Assembly: GCA_017985935.1 (NCBI GenBank)
Contig: JAGNWT010000006.1
Location: 16,265 to 77,261, forward strand
DNA: 60,997 nt
Source of the DNA: Anaerolineales bacterium
Lineage (GTDB): Bacteria > Chloroflexota > Anaerolineae > Anaerolineales > Villigracilaceae
Direction of reading: 5' to 3'
Below the pieces are notes generated by a model. The model was not told where the DNA came from. It did not search any database and saw nothing but the letters and a program-made list of their open reading frames with translations. The position numbers and the translations under genes were made by a program. The first letter of the stretch is position 1. Each line of letters begins with the position of its first letter. Positions 34,162 through 42,275 of this stretch are shown piece after piece.

Positions 34162-35169
34162 TCATGCGACCGGGTCGGTCGACCGGACGATCTTCATGCC
34201 CGCCTCTGCAAAGCGGGCGTACGCATCATTCGCCGCGTCGGTATGGTCCACCACACCAGGCACCACCACCGGCGAGGAACAGTCTTCGAGCAGATAAACC
34301 TTTTCTGCCAACGAAGGGTCTGTGGCTTGGATGTCTTCAAGCAGGTCTGAGACCGTCCATGCCACGCAGTGACTCTTCGCCTGCCCGGCGATATACAGGC
34401 GATCTGAAGATCGAAGAGCTTCGATGAACTTCAGGTTATGCGTACCGAGGTCCTCACCCATGGGGCCCGCCAGCACTTCGGGCCCGATCACAGAGTAGTT
34501 TTCGGTAAATGGAAGGTCGCCTTTGATCTCGAACTCAGGCTGTGAAGTACGCGCCATGGCATGAAAGAAGATCGCCTCCTCCACTGCCGGCACGAGCGCG
34601 TGACCAATGCCCCCCAGCATGGCGTGATACGGCCAAATGGTGAGCGCGTACTTTCCCTTACGCTTCAACTCCCCGGCATAATGGATCATCATTTGCTGAC
34701 CATATTCCGGCGCGATATTAAACCCGGGGGCAAGCGCGGGGTTAAAGATCCACCGTCCATTTTGCAGATCTTCAAGGTGAATATCGGTATACGGCGCGGG
34801 ATGATTTCCATCCGCATCTACAAAGAAGCCGGGATGAAAGATCTGCTGGACCATGTGCGTGTCCATGGTGGCCGTGATGTGCGTAATGTTTTCCAGATTG
34901 CGGTAGATGAATTCACACAGGCGAACGTTATCTTCCACAGAGCCGCGCCCGCTGCGCCCGCCGACGAACAACTCAAAGTTTGGCTGGCAAAAAGTATTCT
35001 GCACATCGATCAGCAGCAGGGCGATCCTGCCGTTCGAAGCGGAAGCAGGCGTCAGGTGATGTTGACGCGCCCACTCGCGTGCCTGATCTGCGCGGGCGGC
35101 GTAATCCACTTTCCAGATCTCGCCGACGCGGGAAGGGTCGAAAAAAGATGGAACAGGAAGTGTTTTCAT
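34162..35169 (-). CDS. pncA: nicotinamidase/isochorismatase-family cysteine hydrolase
   Basis: A 335-residue cysteine hydrolase. Catalytic Asp55 is in LLIDVQNTF, metal ligands lie in [13 protein letters not shown], and the nucleophile is Cys268 in KSHCVAWT. Common nicotinamidases have about 200 residues; this protein has an N-terminal extension of about 45 and an enlarged central part. With pncB next to it, nicotinamide deamidation is the best call. No SD; TATACT is nine bases before the ATG, suggesting a leaderless message. Confidence 0.82.
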   Translation of the reverse strand: MKTLPVPSFFDPSRVGEIWKVDYAARADQAREWARQHHLTPASASNGRIALLLIDVQNTFCQPNFELFVGGRSGRGSVEDNVRLCEFIYRNLENITHITATMDTHMVQQIFHPGFFVDADGNHPAPYTDIHLEDLQNGRWIFNPALAPGFNIAPEYGQQMMIHYAGELKRKGKYALTIWPYHAMLGGIGHALVPAVEEAIFFHAMARTSQPEFEIKGDLPFTENYSVIGPEVLAGPMGEDLGTHNLKFIEALRSSDRLYIAGQAKSHCVAWTVSDLLEDIQATDPSLAEKVYLLEDCSSPVVVPGVVDHTDAANDAYARFAEAGMKIVRSTDPVA

Positions 35170-35178
35170 ATTATGGAT

Positions 35179-35207
35179 AGTATAACGAAAAACAGGCTCC
35201 GCGTCAC
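35179..35207 (-). promoter_or_regulatory. promoter of pncA-pncB overlapping the ftr1 terminator
   Basis: On the minus strand, -35 GTGACG (complement of 35202-35207), 17-bp spacer, -10 TATACT (complement of 35179-35184), nine bases before the ATG. Confidence 0.55.
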
Positions 35208-35226
35208 ACTGGACCTGGAGCCTGTT
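35187..35226 (-). terminator. ftr1 terminator
   Basis: AACAGGCTCC (35191-35200) pairs with GGAGCCTGTT (35217-35226). On the minus strand the stem runs into TTTTT. Confidence 0.8.
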
Positions 35227-35240
35227 TCGTTGTAAAGGAA

Positions 35241-36101
35241 TTAAGCCTGCGGCTGGACGGTCTTGGCGCCGCTCCTGCCGATCGCCGTATTCCGTGTGAA
35301 CAGGATCGTGACGATGAGCAGATAACCGAAGTAGCCGATCATCTCTGTCAGAGATGGATTCCCGTTGTACCCAAAGAGGGTCTTGAGCAGTTGGCCAGAG
35401 ACCGAGGTCTCATCCACGACCGGGTTGACATCCCACACATGCTCCACCACCGAGGGAATCCAATTGATCTCATTGAATTCGTGAATGCCATGCGCAACCA
35501 GCCCCGCCGCAAAGAGGATGAGCAGCAGGCCGGTAACTTGAAAGAAGCGGCGCAGGTCGAGGCGGACGGTGGTGGCAAGCAGTGACCATCCAAGCAGAAT
35601 GGCCGTGCCAAGCCCAAGGACAACTCCAGACAAGGTTTGAATGAGGCTGCTGCCAAGGCTCTCGTTCCCTGCAAAGAAGGCCGCTGTGAGGAATAAGGCC
35701 AGTTCCACGCCTTCACGCACCACGGCGAAGAATGCCAGCCAGAAGATCGAGTTTCTTCCAGTTGCGTAACTTGCCGCAGCTTTGTTGACGCCTTCTTCAA
35801 GTTCACCCTTTAAGTTGCGAGCCTGACCACTCATCCAGAAGATCATCCAGGTCAGAATGCCCGCGGCGAGGAACATGGTAATGCCTTCATAGATCTTTTC
35901 GGCAGTGCCTTCGAGGCTCAGCCCTAAAAAGGTGAGCAGGATCGCGGCCAAAATGGAGACGCCGGCAGCAGCAAATGTACCAAGCCATAACGCGGGAGAG
36001 AGGTCAGTGCGGCGGATCTTGCGAAGCGCGCCAAGTACAATACCAATGATAAGAGCGGCTTCCAGTCCTTCACGCAGGGATAGCAGGTAAGTTGAGACCA
36101 T
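35241..36101 (-). CDS. efeU: FTR1-family iron permease
   Basis: A 286-residue protein with seven TM helices and the two FTR1 iron motifs [11 protein letters not shown] (near the N-terminus) and [10 protein letters not shown] (middle), the REXXE-type residues. It moves ferric or oxidised ferrous iron inward. No EfeO or EfeB partner is adjacent. Upstream are a good promoter, a palindromic site, and a terminator-like hairpin in the leader. Confidence 0.92.
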   Translation of the reverse strand: MVSTYLLSLREGLEAALIIGIVLGALRKIRRTDLSPALWLGTFAAAGVSILAAILLTFLGLSLEGTAEKIYEGITMFLAAGILTWMIFWMSGQARNLKGELEEGVNKAAASYATGRNSIFWLAFFAVVREGVELALFLTAAFFAGNESLGSSLIQTLSGVVLGLGTAILLGWSLLATTVRLDLRRFFQVTGLLLILFAAGLVAHGIHEFNEINWIPSVVEHVWDVNPVVDETSVSGQLLKTLFGYNGNPSLTEMIGYFGYLLIVTILFTRNTAIGRSGAKTVQPQA

Positions 36102-36129
36102 TGAGTTTTCAACCTCGTGTAAATTGGGA

Positions 36130-36160
36130 ATGAAAAACAGCCTATCTCTAGGCTGTTTTA
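36130..36160 (-). terminator. terminator-like hairpin in the ftr1 leader
   Basis: Arms AAAACAGCCTA (36135-36145) and TAGGCTGTTTT (36150-36160); on the minus strand it is followed by TTTTT. It may end the dnaB-dnaD-loader transcript, but it lies downstream of the predicted ftr1 promoter and so must be crossed by ftr1 transcription. Confidence 0.65.
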
Positions 36161-36169
36161 TTGAAAAAA

Positions 36170-36225
36170 TTGTATCACGCGGGTCTGGAAATTGACAAGA
36201 TATTTATCACATTTTTGATAAATAT
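36170..36225 (-). promoter_or_regulatory. ftr1 promoter with upstream palindrome
   Basis: On the minus strand -35 TTGTCA (complement of 36193-36198), 17-bp spacer and -10 TACAAT (complement of 36170-36175). Directly upstream is a perfect palindrome ATATTTATCA / TGATAAATAT (36200-36209, 36216-36225; 6-base centre), a candidate regulator site. The remaining bases to 36271 hold nothing else I can name. Confidence 0.6.
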
Positions 36226-36271
36226 TAGTCATCACAAATAAGGTATGTAATGTCCAAATTAATCGAAAGCC

Positions 36272-37681
36272 TTACTTCTTGCCGGGACGCCTCTTCCCCT
36301 TTCCCTGATAGGCAGGGGCTTTGATCTCGATGAAGTCACACATGCGTTCATCCAACATACGGGTAATTATGCGCTCATCCACCAACCCTTGGTCCATATT
36401 CTCTTTTGCCAGCGTGATGACGGTTGGCAATTCTGCGATATAGCGGTAATTCAAAAGCTGGTGCAGTTTTTCGCGCGCCCAGGGAGTTGCAGATTGCGCG
36501 CCGAGGTCATCGAGCACCAACAACGAAGCAGTGCGCACCTCATCAAAACGGCGGTCATAGCTGGTACCTGAGTTTGGGCTGAATGCCGCACGCAAATGGT
36601 CGAGCAGGTCGGGAACCATCACAAAGAGCGGAGGGTCGCCCAGCCCGGCGCGGTAATTGGCGATCGCCGCAGCGAGGTGAGTCTTACCGCAGCCATAGGT
36701 CCCTTCGAAGACCAGCCAACCCTTCGGTTTCTCTGAAAATGCGTGCGCAATTTTGATTGCCCGTTGCAGTGACTTCATCTCTTCAGGGGCGAGTTTCTCT
36801 GCGATGCGCTCCTCAAAAGTGCCAAAGGTCTTTGAAGATAAAAGGTCCAGTGAAGACAATTCGGGGTGACTGGTATCTTCCATTGGGCGGCGATAGTCGG
36901 GTGCGCTAACCCGCACCACACTGACCAGGTCAGGGTCAGAAAGGCGCGAGCGGATGCGTGCCTCAACCTCATCCAATGCCAGGTTGGTCGTGATGACAGT
37001 TGACAGCTTGTTGATGTAGCGATAATTAACGATCTGGAATAATTTTTCCTGCGCCCAACCGGTGGCGTTCTGTGTGCCAAAATCGTCAAGCACCAAAAGC
37101 CGCGCGTTGCGGATCTGGTCAAAGCGCGCCTCAAAGGTCGTGTCTTCAGAACCATAGGCAAAGCGCAATGTGTCCAGCAGGTCCGGCACGGTCAGAAACA
37201 AAGTGGGCACACCCATGCTCACGGCAAAGTTCGCGATCGCCGCAGCCAAATGGGTCTTGCCGCAGCCATACCCGCCTTGCAATAACAGCCAGCCATTCAA
37301 ATTTTGTGAATACATTCGGGCGTGATTAAACGCCTGCTCGATCGAACGAGCCTGCATATCACCAAGCCCTTTGCGCCCGCGCGGCTTGAAAGACTCAAAT
37401 GTCAGTTCTCTTAATTCCTCAAGGTGACTCATCGCAAACAGACGGTCACGCACGCCATCGGTCACAGAGGCGCGGCGGCAGGGACAGATCTCCAGTTTTC
37501 CAAAATCCGCATGCCCCACCGGCACATCATGGCGCAAATATCCCACGCCCTGACAGTGCGGGCAGTTCGGGTCACCGGGTAGATCATTTTTTATCGGCGC
37601 GTTTGCGGAGCTGCTCGATCTTTCGGTCGACGCTCTGCTGGCCATTTTTTTTATCGTTTCGTCTATCTTGCTTTTCGGCAC
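36272..37681 (-). CDS. helicase-loader ATPase with two tandem DnaC/DnaI-type AAA+ modules
   Basis: A 469-residue protein. N-terminal zinc-binding pattern CPHC (40-43) and CPC (66-68), as in DnaI-type loaders and ClpX-like fingers. Module 1 (about 105-265) has Walker A GGYGCGKTH (136-144), Walker B LLVLDDFG, sensor 1 ITTN and RSRL. Module 2 (about 295-455) repeats it: GTYGCGKTH (327-335), LLVLDDLG, but sensor 1 reads ITLAKEN. DnaC and DnaI carry one such module. I use GTG 37681 because GGAAGGAAG precedes it; the gene overlaps the dnaD-like gene by 98 bases. Role inferred: loading DnaB, encoded just upstream. Confidence 0.88.
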   Translation of the reverse strand: MPKSKIDETIKKMASRASTERSSSSANAPIKNDLPGDPNCPHCQGVGYLRHDVPVGHADFGKLEICPCRRASVTDGVRDRLFAMSHLEELRELTFESFKPRGRKGLGDMQARSIEQAFNHARMYSQNLNGWLLLQGGYGCGKTHLAAAIANFAVSMGVPTLFLTVPDLLDTLRFAYGSEDTTFEARFDQIRNARLLVLDDFGTQNATGWAQEKLFQIVNYRYINKLSTVITTNLALDEVEARIRSRLSDPDLVSVVRVSAPDYRRPMEDTSHPELSSLDLLSSKTFGTFEERIAEKLAPEEMKSLQRAIKIAHAFSEKPKGWLVFEGTYGCGKTHLAAAIANYRAGLGDPPLFVMVPDLLDHLRAAFSPNSGTSYDRRFDEVRTASLLVLDDLGAQSATPWAREKLHQLLNYRYIAELPTVITLAKENMDQGLVDERIITRMLDERMCDFIEIKAPAYQGKGKRRPGKK

Positions 37682-38249
37682 GGCCTTCTTCCTTCCAACG
37701 TTTTAAGATCGCTTCGATATATTTCCAATTACGCTTGTTATTCTCTGCAGACAACTTGATCGCATCTGCCAGCCATTCAGGTGAGTAGGCTTCCTCGGCG
37801 TCTTTCAATGTATCTGCGATCAAAGGGGTAAGCGGTCCAATATTCTCTTCATACAACTTGAAAGTGTTCGACCTGTCCTTCGGTGTAAAAATGCTCCCGG
37901 AAGACTCCCGCCAATTGCCCTTTGCGAAAGATTCAGCATTGAGCCGCCCGCGCGGTGAGTTGAGGAAGTAGAACACATCCGCCTCATTCTGCGCCTTAAG
38001 CAGGGTGCCGCGCTTTACGGCTTTTTCCAGCCCAAGCCGGATCTTCTTAACTTCCAAACCCAGGGACTTCGCCTCAAGATCCGCTTCTCTCAACGCGCGG
38101 AAATTTCCATCCATGTGATCGATACGCCAGATGACGTAAAGAGTCACTTTCAGTTCAGCCGCGTCATCGATATCCTTCAACAAATGGATGAACGAATCAG
38201 GCAGTTGAGTGAACGTTTCAGAGGAGGTGAACCCGGAAAATTTTTCCAT
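37584..38249 (-). CDS. DnaD-domain replication initiation protein
   Basis: A 221-residue protein with an N-terminal winged-helix-like region (VIWRIDHMDGNFRAL to VKRGTLL) and a C-terminal DnaD/DnaB_2 domain (FKLYEENIGPLTPLIADTL then AENNKRNWKYIEAILKRW, the YxxxIxxxW-type motif), followed by a basic tail. In Firmicutes DnaD remodels DNA and helps place the helicase loader. It lies between dnaB and the loader, 33 bases behind dnaB, in one transcript. Confidence 0.88.
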   Translation of the reverse strand: MEKFSGFTSSETFTQLPDSFIHLLKDIDDAAELKVTLYVIWRIDHMDGNFRALREADLEAKSLGLEVKKIRLGLEKAVKRGTLLKAQNEADVFYFLNSPRGRLNAESFAKGNWRESSGSIFTPKDRSNTFKLYEENIGPLTPLIADTLKDAEEAYSPEWLADAIKLSAENNKRNWKYIEAILKRWKEEGRAEKQDRRNDKKNGQQSVDRKIEQLRKRADKK

Positions 38250-38282
38250 GCTGTGAAAAGGCGGAGCCTCTTACCCTGCAAA

Positions 38283-39683
38283 TTACTCGTTCGGTCTGAA
38301 CACTCTGGTGGCCGCATTTTCGAACTTTGCCAATGCGCCGCGGAAGATCAATTCCACATCCCCCACCGGACCATTACGGTGTTTGGCGACAATGATCTGC
38401 GCCACATTCTGTTTCTCGCTCTCCTTCTCGTATTGGTCGGGGCGATAGATGAACATCACGATATCGGCATCCTGTTCCAACGAGCCCGATTCGCGCAAGT
38501 CTGAAAGCACGGGGCGCTTATCGGTACGCTGCTCCACGGCACGGGATAACTGCGCGGCGGTCAGCACAGGGACGTTCAACTCGCGCGCCAAAACCTTCAA
38601 ACTGCGTGAGATATGAGAGACTTCCTGCACACGGTTGTCGTTGCGGGTGTCCCCGCCCATGAGCTGCAGATAGTCGATGATGATCAGGTCAATGCCGAAC
38701 TCCATGTGCAGGCGGCGGCACTTGGTACGGAGCTGCAGCGGAGTGATGGCGGGCGTATCATCAAGATAGATATGCGTGTCAGAGAATACTTCGATGGCAT
38801 GCGTGAACAATGGCCACTCATGCTCCTGCAATTGACCGTTGCGCAACCGCTGAGAGTCGATGCCGGTCTCTTGCGCGATCAAACGCTGCACCACCTGCTC
38901 ATTGGACATTTCCAGCGAGAAAATAGCCACCTTCTTTTTGTGGGTCAACGCCGCGTTCTTGGCGATCGAAAGCAAAAAGCCGGTCTTACCTTGACCGGGA
39001 CGACCAGCAATGATCAGCAGGTCCGAAGGCTGCAAACCTGTCAGCATTCTGTCGAGGTCGATGAAACCCGTTGGCACGCCATGGATCTCATTCGGGCGTT
39101 TTGCCAACTCATCGATTCGGTCGTAGTAGTCGCTCAACACTGATGAGATGGGCTGAAGGTCGTGCTTGAGCCTTCGCTCGCTGACATTGAAGACGGCTTT
39201 CTCCGCCTCGTTCATCACATCGTCAACGGTTGACGATTCATTGTAAGCAATGGACGCGATCTTATTCGCGGCATTGATCATCTTGCGTCGGATGGAGTGA
39301 CCTTCAACAATGCGGCCATACGACTCGGCGTTCAGCGAAGAAGGCACCTGGTTGATCAGCGAGGTCAGGTAGGCAGAGCCGCCAACTTCAGCAAGTTGAC
39401 CGCCACGGTCAAGCTCTTCAGACAAAGTCAACAGATCGATCGGGATTCGGTTTTCATGCAGATGCGTGAAAGACTCCCAGATCCATTTATTGCGGTGAAT
39501 GTAAAAATCATCCGCATCCAGGAACTGGGCGATGTCGTAATAAACTTCGGGGTTAATTAACACCGCCCCTACAACTGCTTCCTCGGCTTCCCGGCTATGC
39601 GGGACTGACGTGGATGATGTGCTGGCAGGGACGGCGGAATTATCATCCCCATAGGGGGGTGGTTCGGGGAAATAATCTGTCAT
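38283..39683 (-). CDS. dnaB: replicative DNA helicase DnaB
   Basis: A 466-residue hexameric helicase: N-terminal domain (SREAEEAVVGAVLINPEVY), linker, RecA-like C-terminal domain with Walker A GRPGQGKTG, LEMSNEQVVQRL, IIIDYLQLM, and LSDLRESGSLEQDADIVMF (arginine finger region). It unwinds DNA at the fork. First of the dnaB-dnaD-loader set; the BFN gene is 21 bases upstream. Confidence 0.96.
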   Translation of the reverse strand: MTDYFPEPPPYGDDNSAVPASTSSTSVPHSREAEEAVVGAVLINPEVYYDIAQFLDADDFYIHRNKWIWESFTHLHENRIPIDLLTLSEELDRGGQLAEVGGSAYLTSLINQVPSSLNAESYGRIVEGHSIRRKMINAANKIASIAYNESSTVDDVMNEAEKAVFNVSERRLKHDLQPISSVLSDYYDRIDELAKRPNEIHGVPTGFIDLDRMLTGLQPSDLLIIAGRPGQGKTGFLLSIAKNAALTHKKKVAIFSLEMSNEQVVQRLIAQETGIDSQRLRNGQLQEHEWPLFTHAIEVFSDTHIYLDDTPAITPLQLRTKCRRLHMEFGIDLIIIDYLQLMGGDTRNDNRVQEVSHISRSLKVLARELNVPVLTAAQLSRAVEQRTDKRPVLSDLRESGSLEQDADIVMFIYRPDQYEKESEKQNVAQIIVAKHRNGPVGDVELIFRGALAKFENAATRVFRPNE

Positions 39684-39704
39684 TGAGTTGTATCAGGTTG
39701 AAGT

Positions 39705-40271
39705 TTAGGATGAGTCGGGTTTATCTTTATCGGGGTTGTCAATATCCAACTTATCGATGAAGTCTTTGAAGACGGACAGTCTATCATTCCCTTCCTCGGT
39801 CAGAGGCGGAGGCGGAGACTTTCTGGCAGGGGCCGCGGGAGTGGTGGTTTCGGGCAGGTCCTGATCGGGCATGGTTCCCGCTGTATCCATCACGCTGGGG
39901 TGGACAAGGATCGGCACATGCGCCCGAACAGCGATGGCAATGGCATCTGACGGTCGTGAGTCAATATTGACTTCGCGTCCATCCACTTCGGCCACGATAT
40001 TGCCGTAGAAGGTTTCATCCTGTAAACGAACGATCTCCACCCTTTGAATGCGGGCATTAAAGGCACCGAATACATTTCTGAGCAGGTCATGCGTCAGCGG
40101 GCGGGACATTTCCACCTGCTGCAGCGCAACAGTGATCGCTTCTGCTTCGTACGGTCCGATCCAAATGGTAAGGTAGCGTTCAGTGTTTACCTGCTTAAGT
40201 ACAACGACGCGCGAAGGCGTCATCAAATGAACGCGGATACTATCGATAATCACTTCAATCATTTCTGACAT
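39705..40271 (-). CDS. bifunctional nuclease-family protein (BFN/DUF151)
   Basis: A 188-residue protein with the BFN domain in the first 130 residues (VVVLKQVNTERYLTIWIGPYE, SRPLTHDLL, RPSDAIAIAVRAHVPILV), then a Pro/Thr-rich linker and a short acidic helix. Members have been reported with DNase/RNase activity in plants; bacterial function is little known. GGAG precedes the ATG and TAAAAT lies upstream (complement of about 40292-40299). Confidence 0.85.
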   Translation of the reverse strand: MSEMIEVIIDSIRVHLMTPSRVVVLKQVNTERYLTIWIGPYEAEAITVALQQVEMSRPLTHDLLRNVFGAFNARIQRVEIVRLQDETFYGNIVAEVDGREVNIDSRPSDAIAIAVRAHVPILVHPSVMDTAGTMPDQDLPETTTPAAPARKSPPPPLTEEGNDRLSVFKDFIDKLDIDNPDKDKPDSS

Positions 40272-40345
40272 GGGGCAACTCCAGTGCGCCTATTTTAGCA
40301 TAAATAAAACAGGCATTGTGAGAATGCGATCATATAAAATTGGGT

Positions 40346-40374
40346 TTGCAAGAATAAGAAAACACGGCTATAAT
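40346..40374 (+). promoter_or_regulatory. promoter of tRNA-Pro
   Basis: -35 TTGCAA (40346-40351), 17-bp spacer, consensus -10 TATAAT (40369-40374), 15 bases before the mature tRNA. Confidence 0.8.
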
Positions 40375-40389
40375 CCGCCTCGCTCAATT

Positions 40390-40465
<76 letters not shown>

Positions 40466-40472
40466 AGCATCT

Positions 40473-40505
40473 AAAGAACCGTTCCAAAAGGACGGTTCTT
40501 TTTTT
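40473..40505 (+). terminator. tRNA-Pro terminator
   Basis: AAAGAACCG pairs with CGGTTCTTT around AAAAGG, followed by eight T. The -10 of the next gene begins inside its T-tract end. Confidence 0.85.
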
Positions 40506-40519
40506 ATAACACGGATACC

Positions 40520-40882
40520 ATGAACCCGGACGAAGAACCCAGGCGATCTCAACTTAACAACCAATCCATCACCAGCCTGCTGCTCGGTGTTTTGACCTTC
40601 ATCACTTTTTGCATTGGCTGGCTGCCCTTCCCATTTACAGGGTTGATCTGTTTTCCAGCCAGCCTGCTGCTTGGCATCCTGGCGCTCATCTTTGGCCTGA
40701 TCTCACTGGGCAGGATCCGCAGGCACAACGAAAGCGGACGTCCGCTGGCGTGGACGGGAATTATCATTGGGGGATTCGTATTCTTATGCATGCTGTGCAT
40801 GGTGATCGCACTCGCATCGTTCCTGATGGTCGCTCCAGACTCCATTCCCCTTCCACCCTTCCTTGATAAATATCAGATCTAA
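40520..40882 (+). CDS. DUF4190-like small membrane protein
   Basis: A 120-residue protein with a short polar N-terminus and two to three TM helices: FITFCIGWLPFPFTGLICFP, LLLGILALIFGLISLG, and IIIGGFVFLCMLCMVIALA. The middle SLGRIRRHNESGRPLAWTGIIIGG matches the DUF4190 pattern. Function unknown. No SD; TATAAC (40505-40510) is nine bases before the ATG, suggesting a leaderless message. Confidence 0.75.
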   Translation: MNPDEEPRRSQLNNQSITSLLLGVLTFITFCIGWLPFPFTGLICFPASLLLGILALIFGLISLGRIRRHNESGRPLAWTGIIIGGFVFLCMLCMVIALASFLMVAPDSIPLPPFLDKYQI

Positions 40883-40892
40883 AAGGGGTCAC

Positions 40893-40921
40893 TTGCGCAA
40901 CTATCTCCTCTCGGTTATCCT
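40893..40921 (+). promoter_or_regulatory. promoter of tRNA-Sec
   Basis: -35 TTGCGC (40893-40898), 17-bp spacer, -10 TATCCT (40916-40921); the predicted start of transcription is at or next to the tRNA 5' end. The same -35 word is used by nusA. Confidence 0.6.
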
Positions 40922-40928
40922 TGCAAAC

Positions 40929-41022
40929 GGGAGTGGTTAGGTCCCGGTGGGTCTCCTGGTCTTCAACACCTGTGGCGGGTCGCGTTGCGGGCCGCGGTGG
41001 GTTCGACTCCCATCCACTCCCG
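40929..41022 (+). tRNA. selC: tRNA-Sec (selenocysteine, anticodon TCA)
   Basis: 94 bases. An 8-bp acceptor stem (GGGAGTGG with CCACTCCC), a 6-bp D stem (AGGTCC, loop CGGT, GGGTCT), anticodon loop CTTCAAC with TCA, a long variable arm (GCGG..TCGC-GTT-GCGG..CCGC) and T-arm GTGGG-TTCGACT-CCCAT are all hallmarks of bacterial tRNA-Sec. Discriminator G is followed by CC, not a full CCA. The anticodon stem CTGGT/ACCTG has a T-T mismatch at its second pair. Selenoprotein synthesis genes (selA, selB, selD) should exist elsewhere. Confidence 0.93.
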
Positions 41023-41032
41023 CCTACAATCT

Positions 41033-41070
41033 GGACGATGGACGATCAGCAAAATCATCGTCCATCGTCC
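41033..41070. repeat. inverted short-repeat element after tRNA-Sec
   Basis: GGACGATGGACGAT (41033-41046) is perfectly complementary to ATCGTCCATCGTCC (41057-41070), and each arm is itself a repeat of a 7-mer (GGACGAT). It lacks a U-tract. Confidence 0.8.
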
Positions 41071-41096
41071 ATCGTCTGATTTTATAAAGGTAACTT

Positions 41097-42275
41097 ATGT
41101 CAATTCCCGAAACTGAAGTTCTAACCGGTTTGGTGGCGCGTATTTTTCGCATTGAAGATGTGACCAGCGAAGACCCCCGCAGGGGATTCTTCCTTCGCTA
41201 TCGTGGACAATTGATCGAAGAAGATTCCGCCGTTCTTTACGACCGGCTGGCTGATTCGCTCGCCCCACATGGGGTCCAACCCCTGTTCAGGGTCGAAGAG
41301 GGACGGCAGGTCATTCGCCTGGCGATCAAACCACCCGAGCCCCCAAAAGACAACATCAATACGAACATCATCCTTTTCGTGCTGACCGTCTTCAGTGTGA
41401 TGCTTGTTGGCGCCCAGCCCGAGGGACCGATCCCCGATGATTTTTTGGGTCAGTTGCTTGCCCTTGCAAAAAGCATCCTGACCGGCTGGCCCTTTGCGTT
41501 GAGTCTGCTTGGCATTTTACTGGCGCATGAACTGGGACATTATTTCATGAGCCGCCATCACAAAACGCCGGCCACACTCCCCTACTTCATTCCCTTCCCA
41601 TTCAGCCCGCTCGGGACAATGGGCGCGGCGATCCTTATGCGCGGCACGCCCAAGAACAAGCGCGAGCTGTTTGACATTGGTGTGGCGGGACCGATCTCCG
41701 GTTTGGTAGTGGCCATCCCTGTTTTGTTTTTGGGGCTATCCCTTTCCACGCTCGGCAGGATCGACCCGAGCCCAAACGGCTACATCGAAGGCAACTCACT
41801 GCTTTATTTATTCGCCAAGTTCGTGACCTTTGGACAACTCCTGCCTGCTCCGCTTGAGCCGCAGGGATTTTCCTACTGGCTGCAATATTTTTTCACGGGA
41901 CGTCCCGTTCCATTTGGCGGGCTTGATGTCTTCATTCACCCCGTTGCCTTTGCAGGCTGGGCGGGAATTTTAGTGACAGCGCTCAACCTCATTCCGCTTG
42001 GCACCCTGGACGGCGGGCATGTGATCTACGGTCTGTTCGGCGACAAGGCCAAGAAAGCCTTTCCCTTCATCGTAGGCTTGCTCCTCGTGATGGGATTTTT
42101 CTGGAGTGGATGGTGGTTGTGGGCAGCATTATTGTTCTGGCTGGGACGGGTCGGCGCAGAACCACTCGATCAGATCACCGAGCTTGACCCCACCCGCCGC
42201 GGACTTGCCTACTTTATGATCGTTGTCTTCTTTTTAGTCTTCATGCCCGTTCCATTCATGACACTTGCCCAATGA
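41097..42275 (+). CDS. M50 site-2-type membrane zinc metalloprotease
   Basis: A 392-residue polytopic membrane protease. HELGH (zinc site, in LLAHELGHYFMSRHHKT) lies in a TM helix and LGTLDGGHVIYG supplies the third ligand. An N-terminal soluble domain of about 100 residues precedes the first TM helix. Family members cut transmembrane substrates, often anti-sigma factors; this one is 2.8 kb from an ECF/anti-sigma pair, but no link is shown. Its stop overlaps the next start (ATGA). Confidence 0.9.
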   Translation: MSIPETEVLTGLVARIFRIEDVTSEDPRRGFFLRYRGQLIEEDSAVLYDRLADSLAPHGVQPLFRVEEGRQVIRLAIKPPEPPKDNINTNIILFVLTVFSVMLVGAQPEGPIPDDFLGQLLALAKSILTGWPFALSLLGILLAHELGHYFMSRHHKTPATLPYFIPFPFSPLGTMGAAILMRGTPKNKRELFDIGVAGPISGLVVAIPVLFLGLSLSTLGRIDPSPNGYIEGNSLLYLFAKFVTFGQLLPAPLEPQGFSYWLQYFFTGRPVPFGGLDVFIHPVAFAGWAGILVTALNLIPLGTLDGGHVIYGLFGDKAKKAFPFIVGLLLVMGFFWSGWWLWAALLFWLGRVGAEPLDQITELDPTRRGLAYFMIVVFFLVFMPVPFMTLAQ

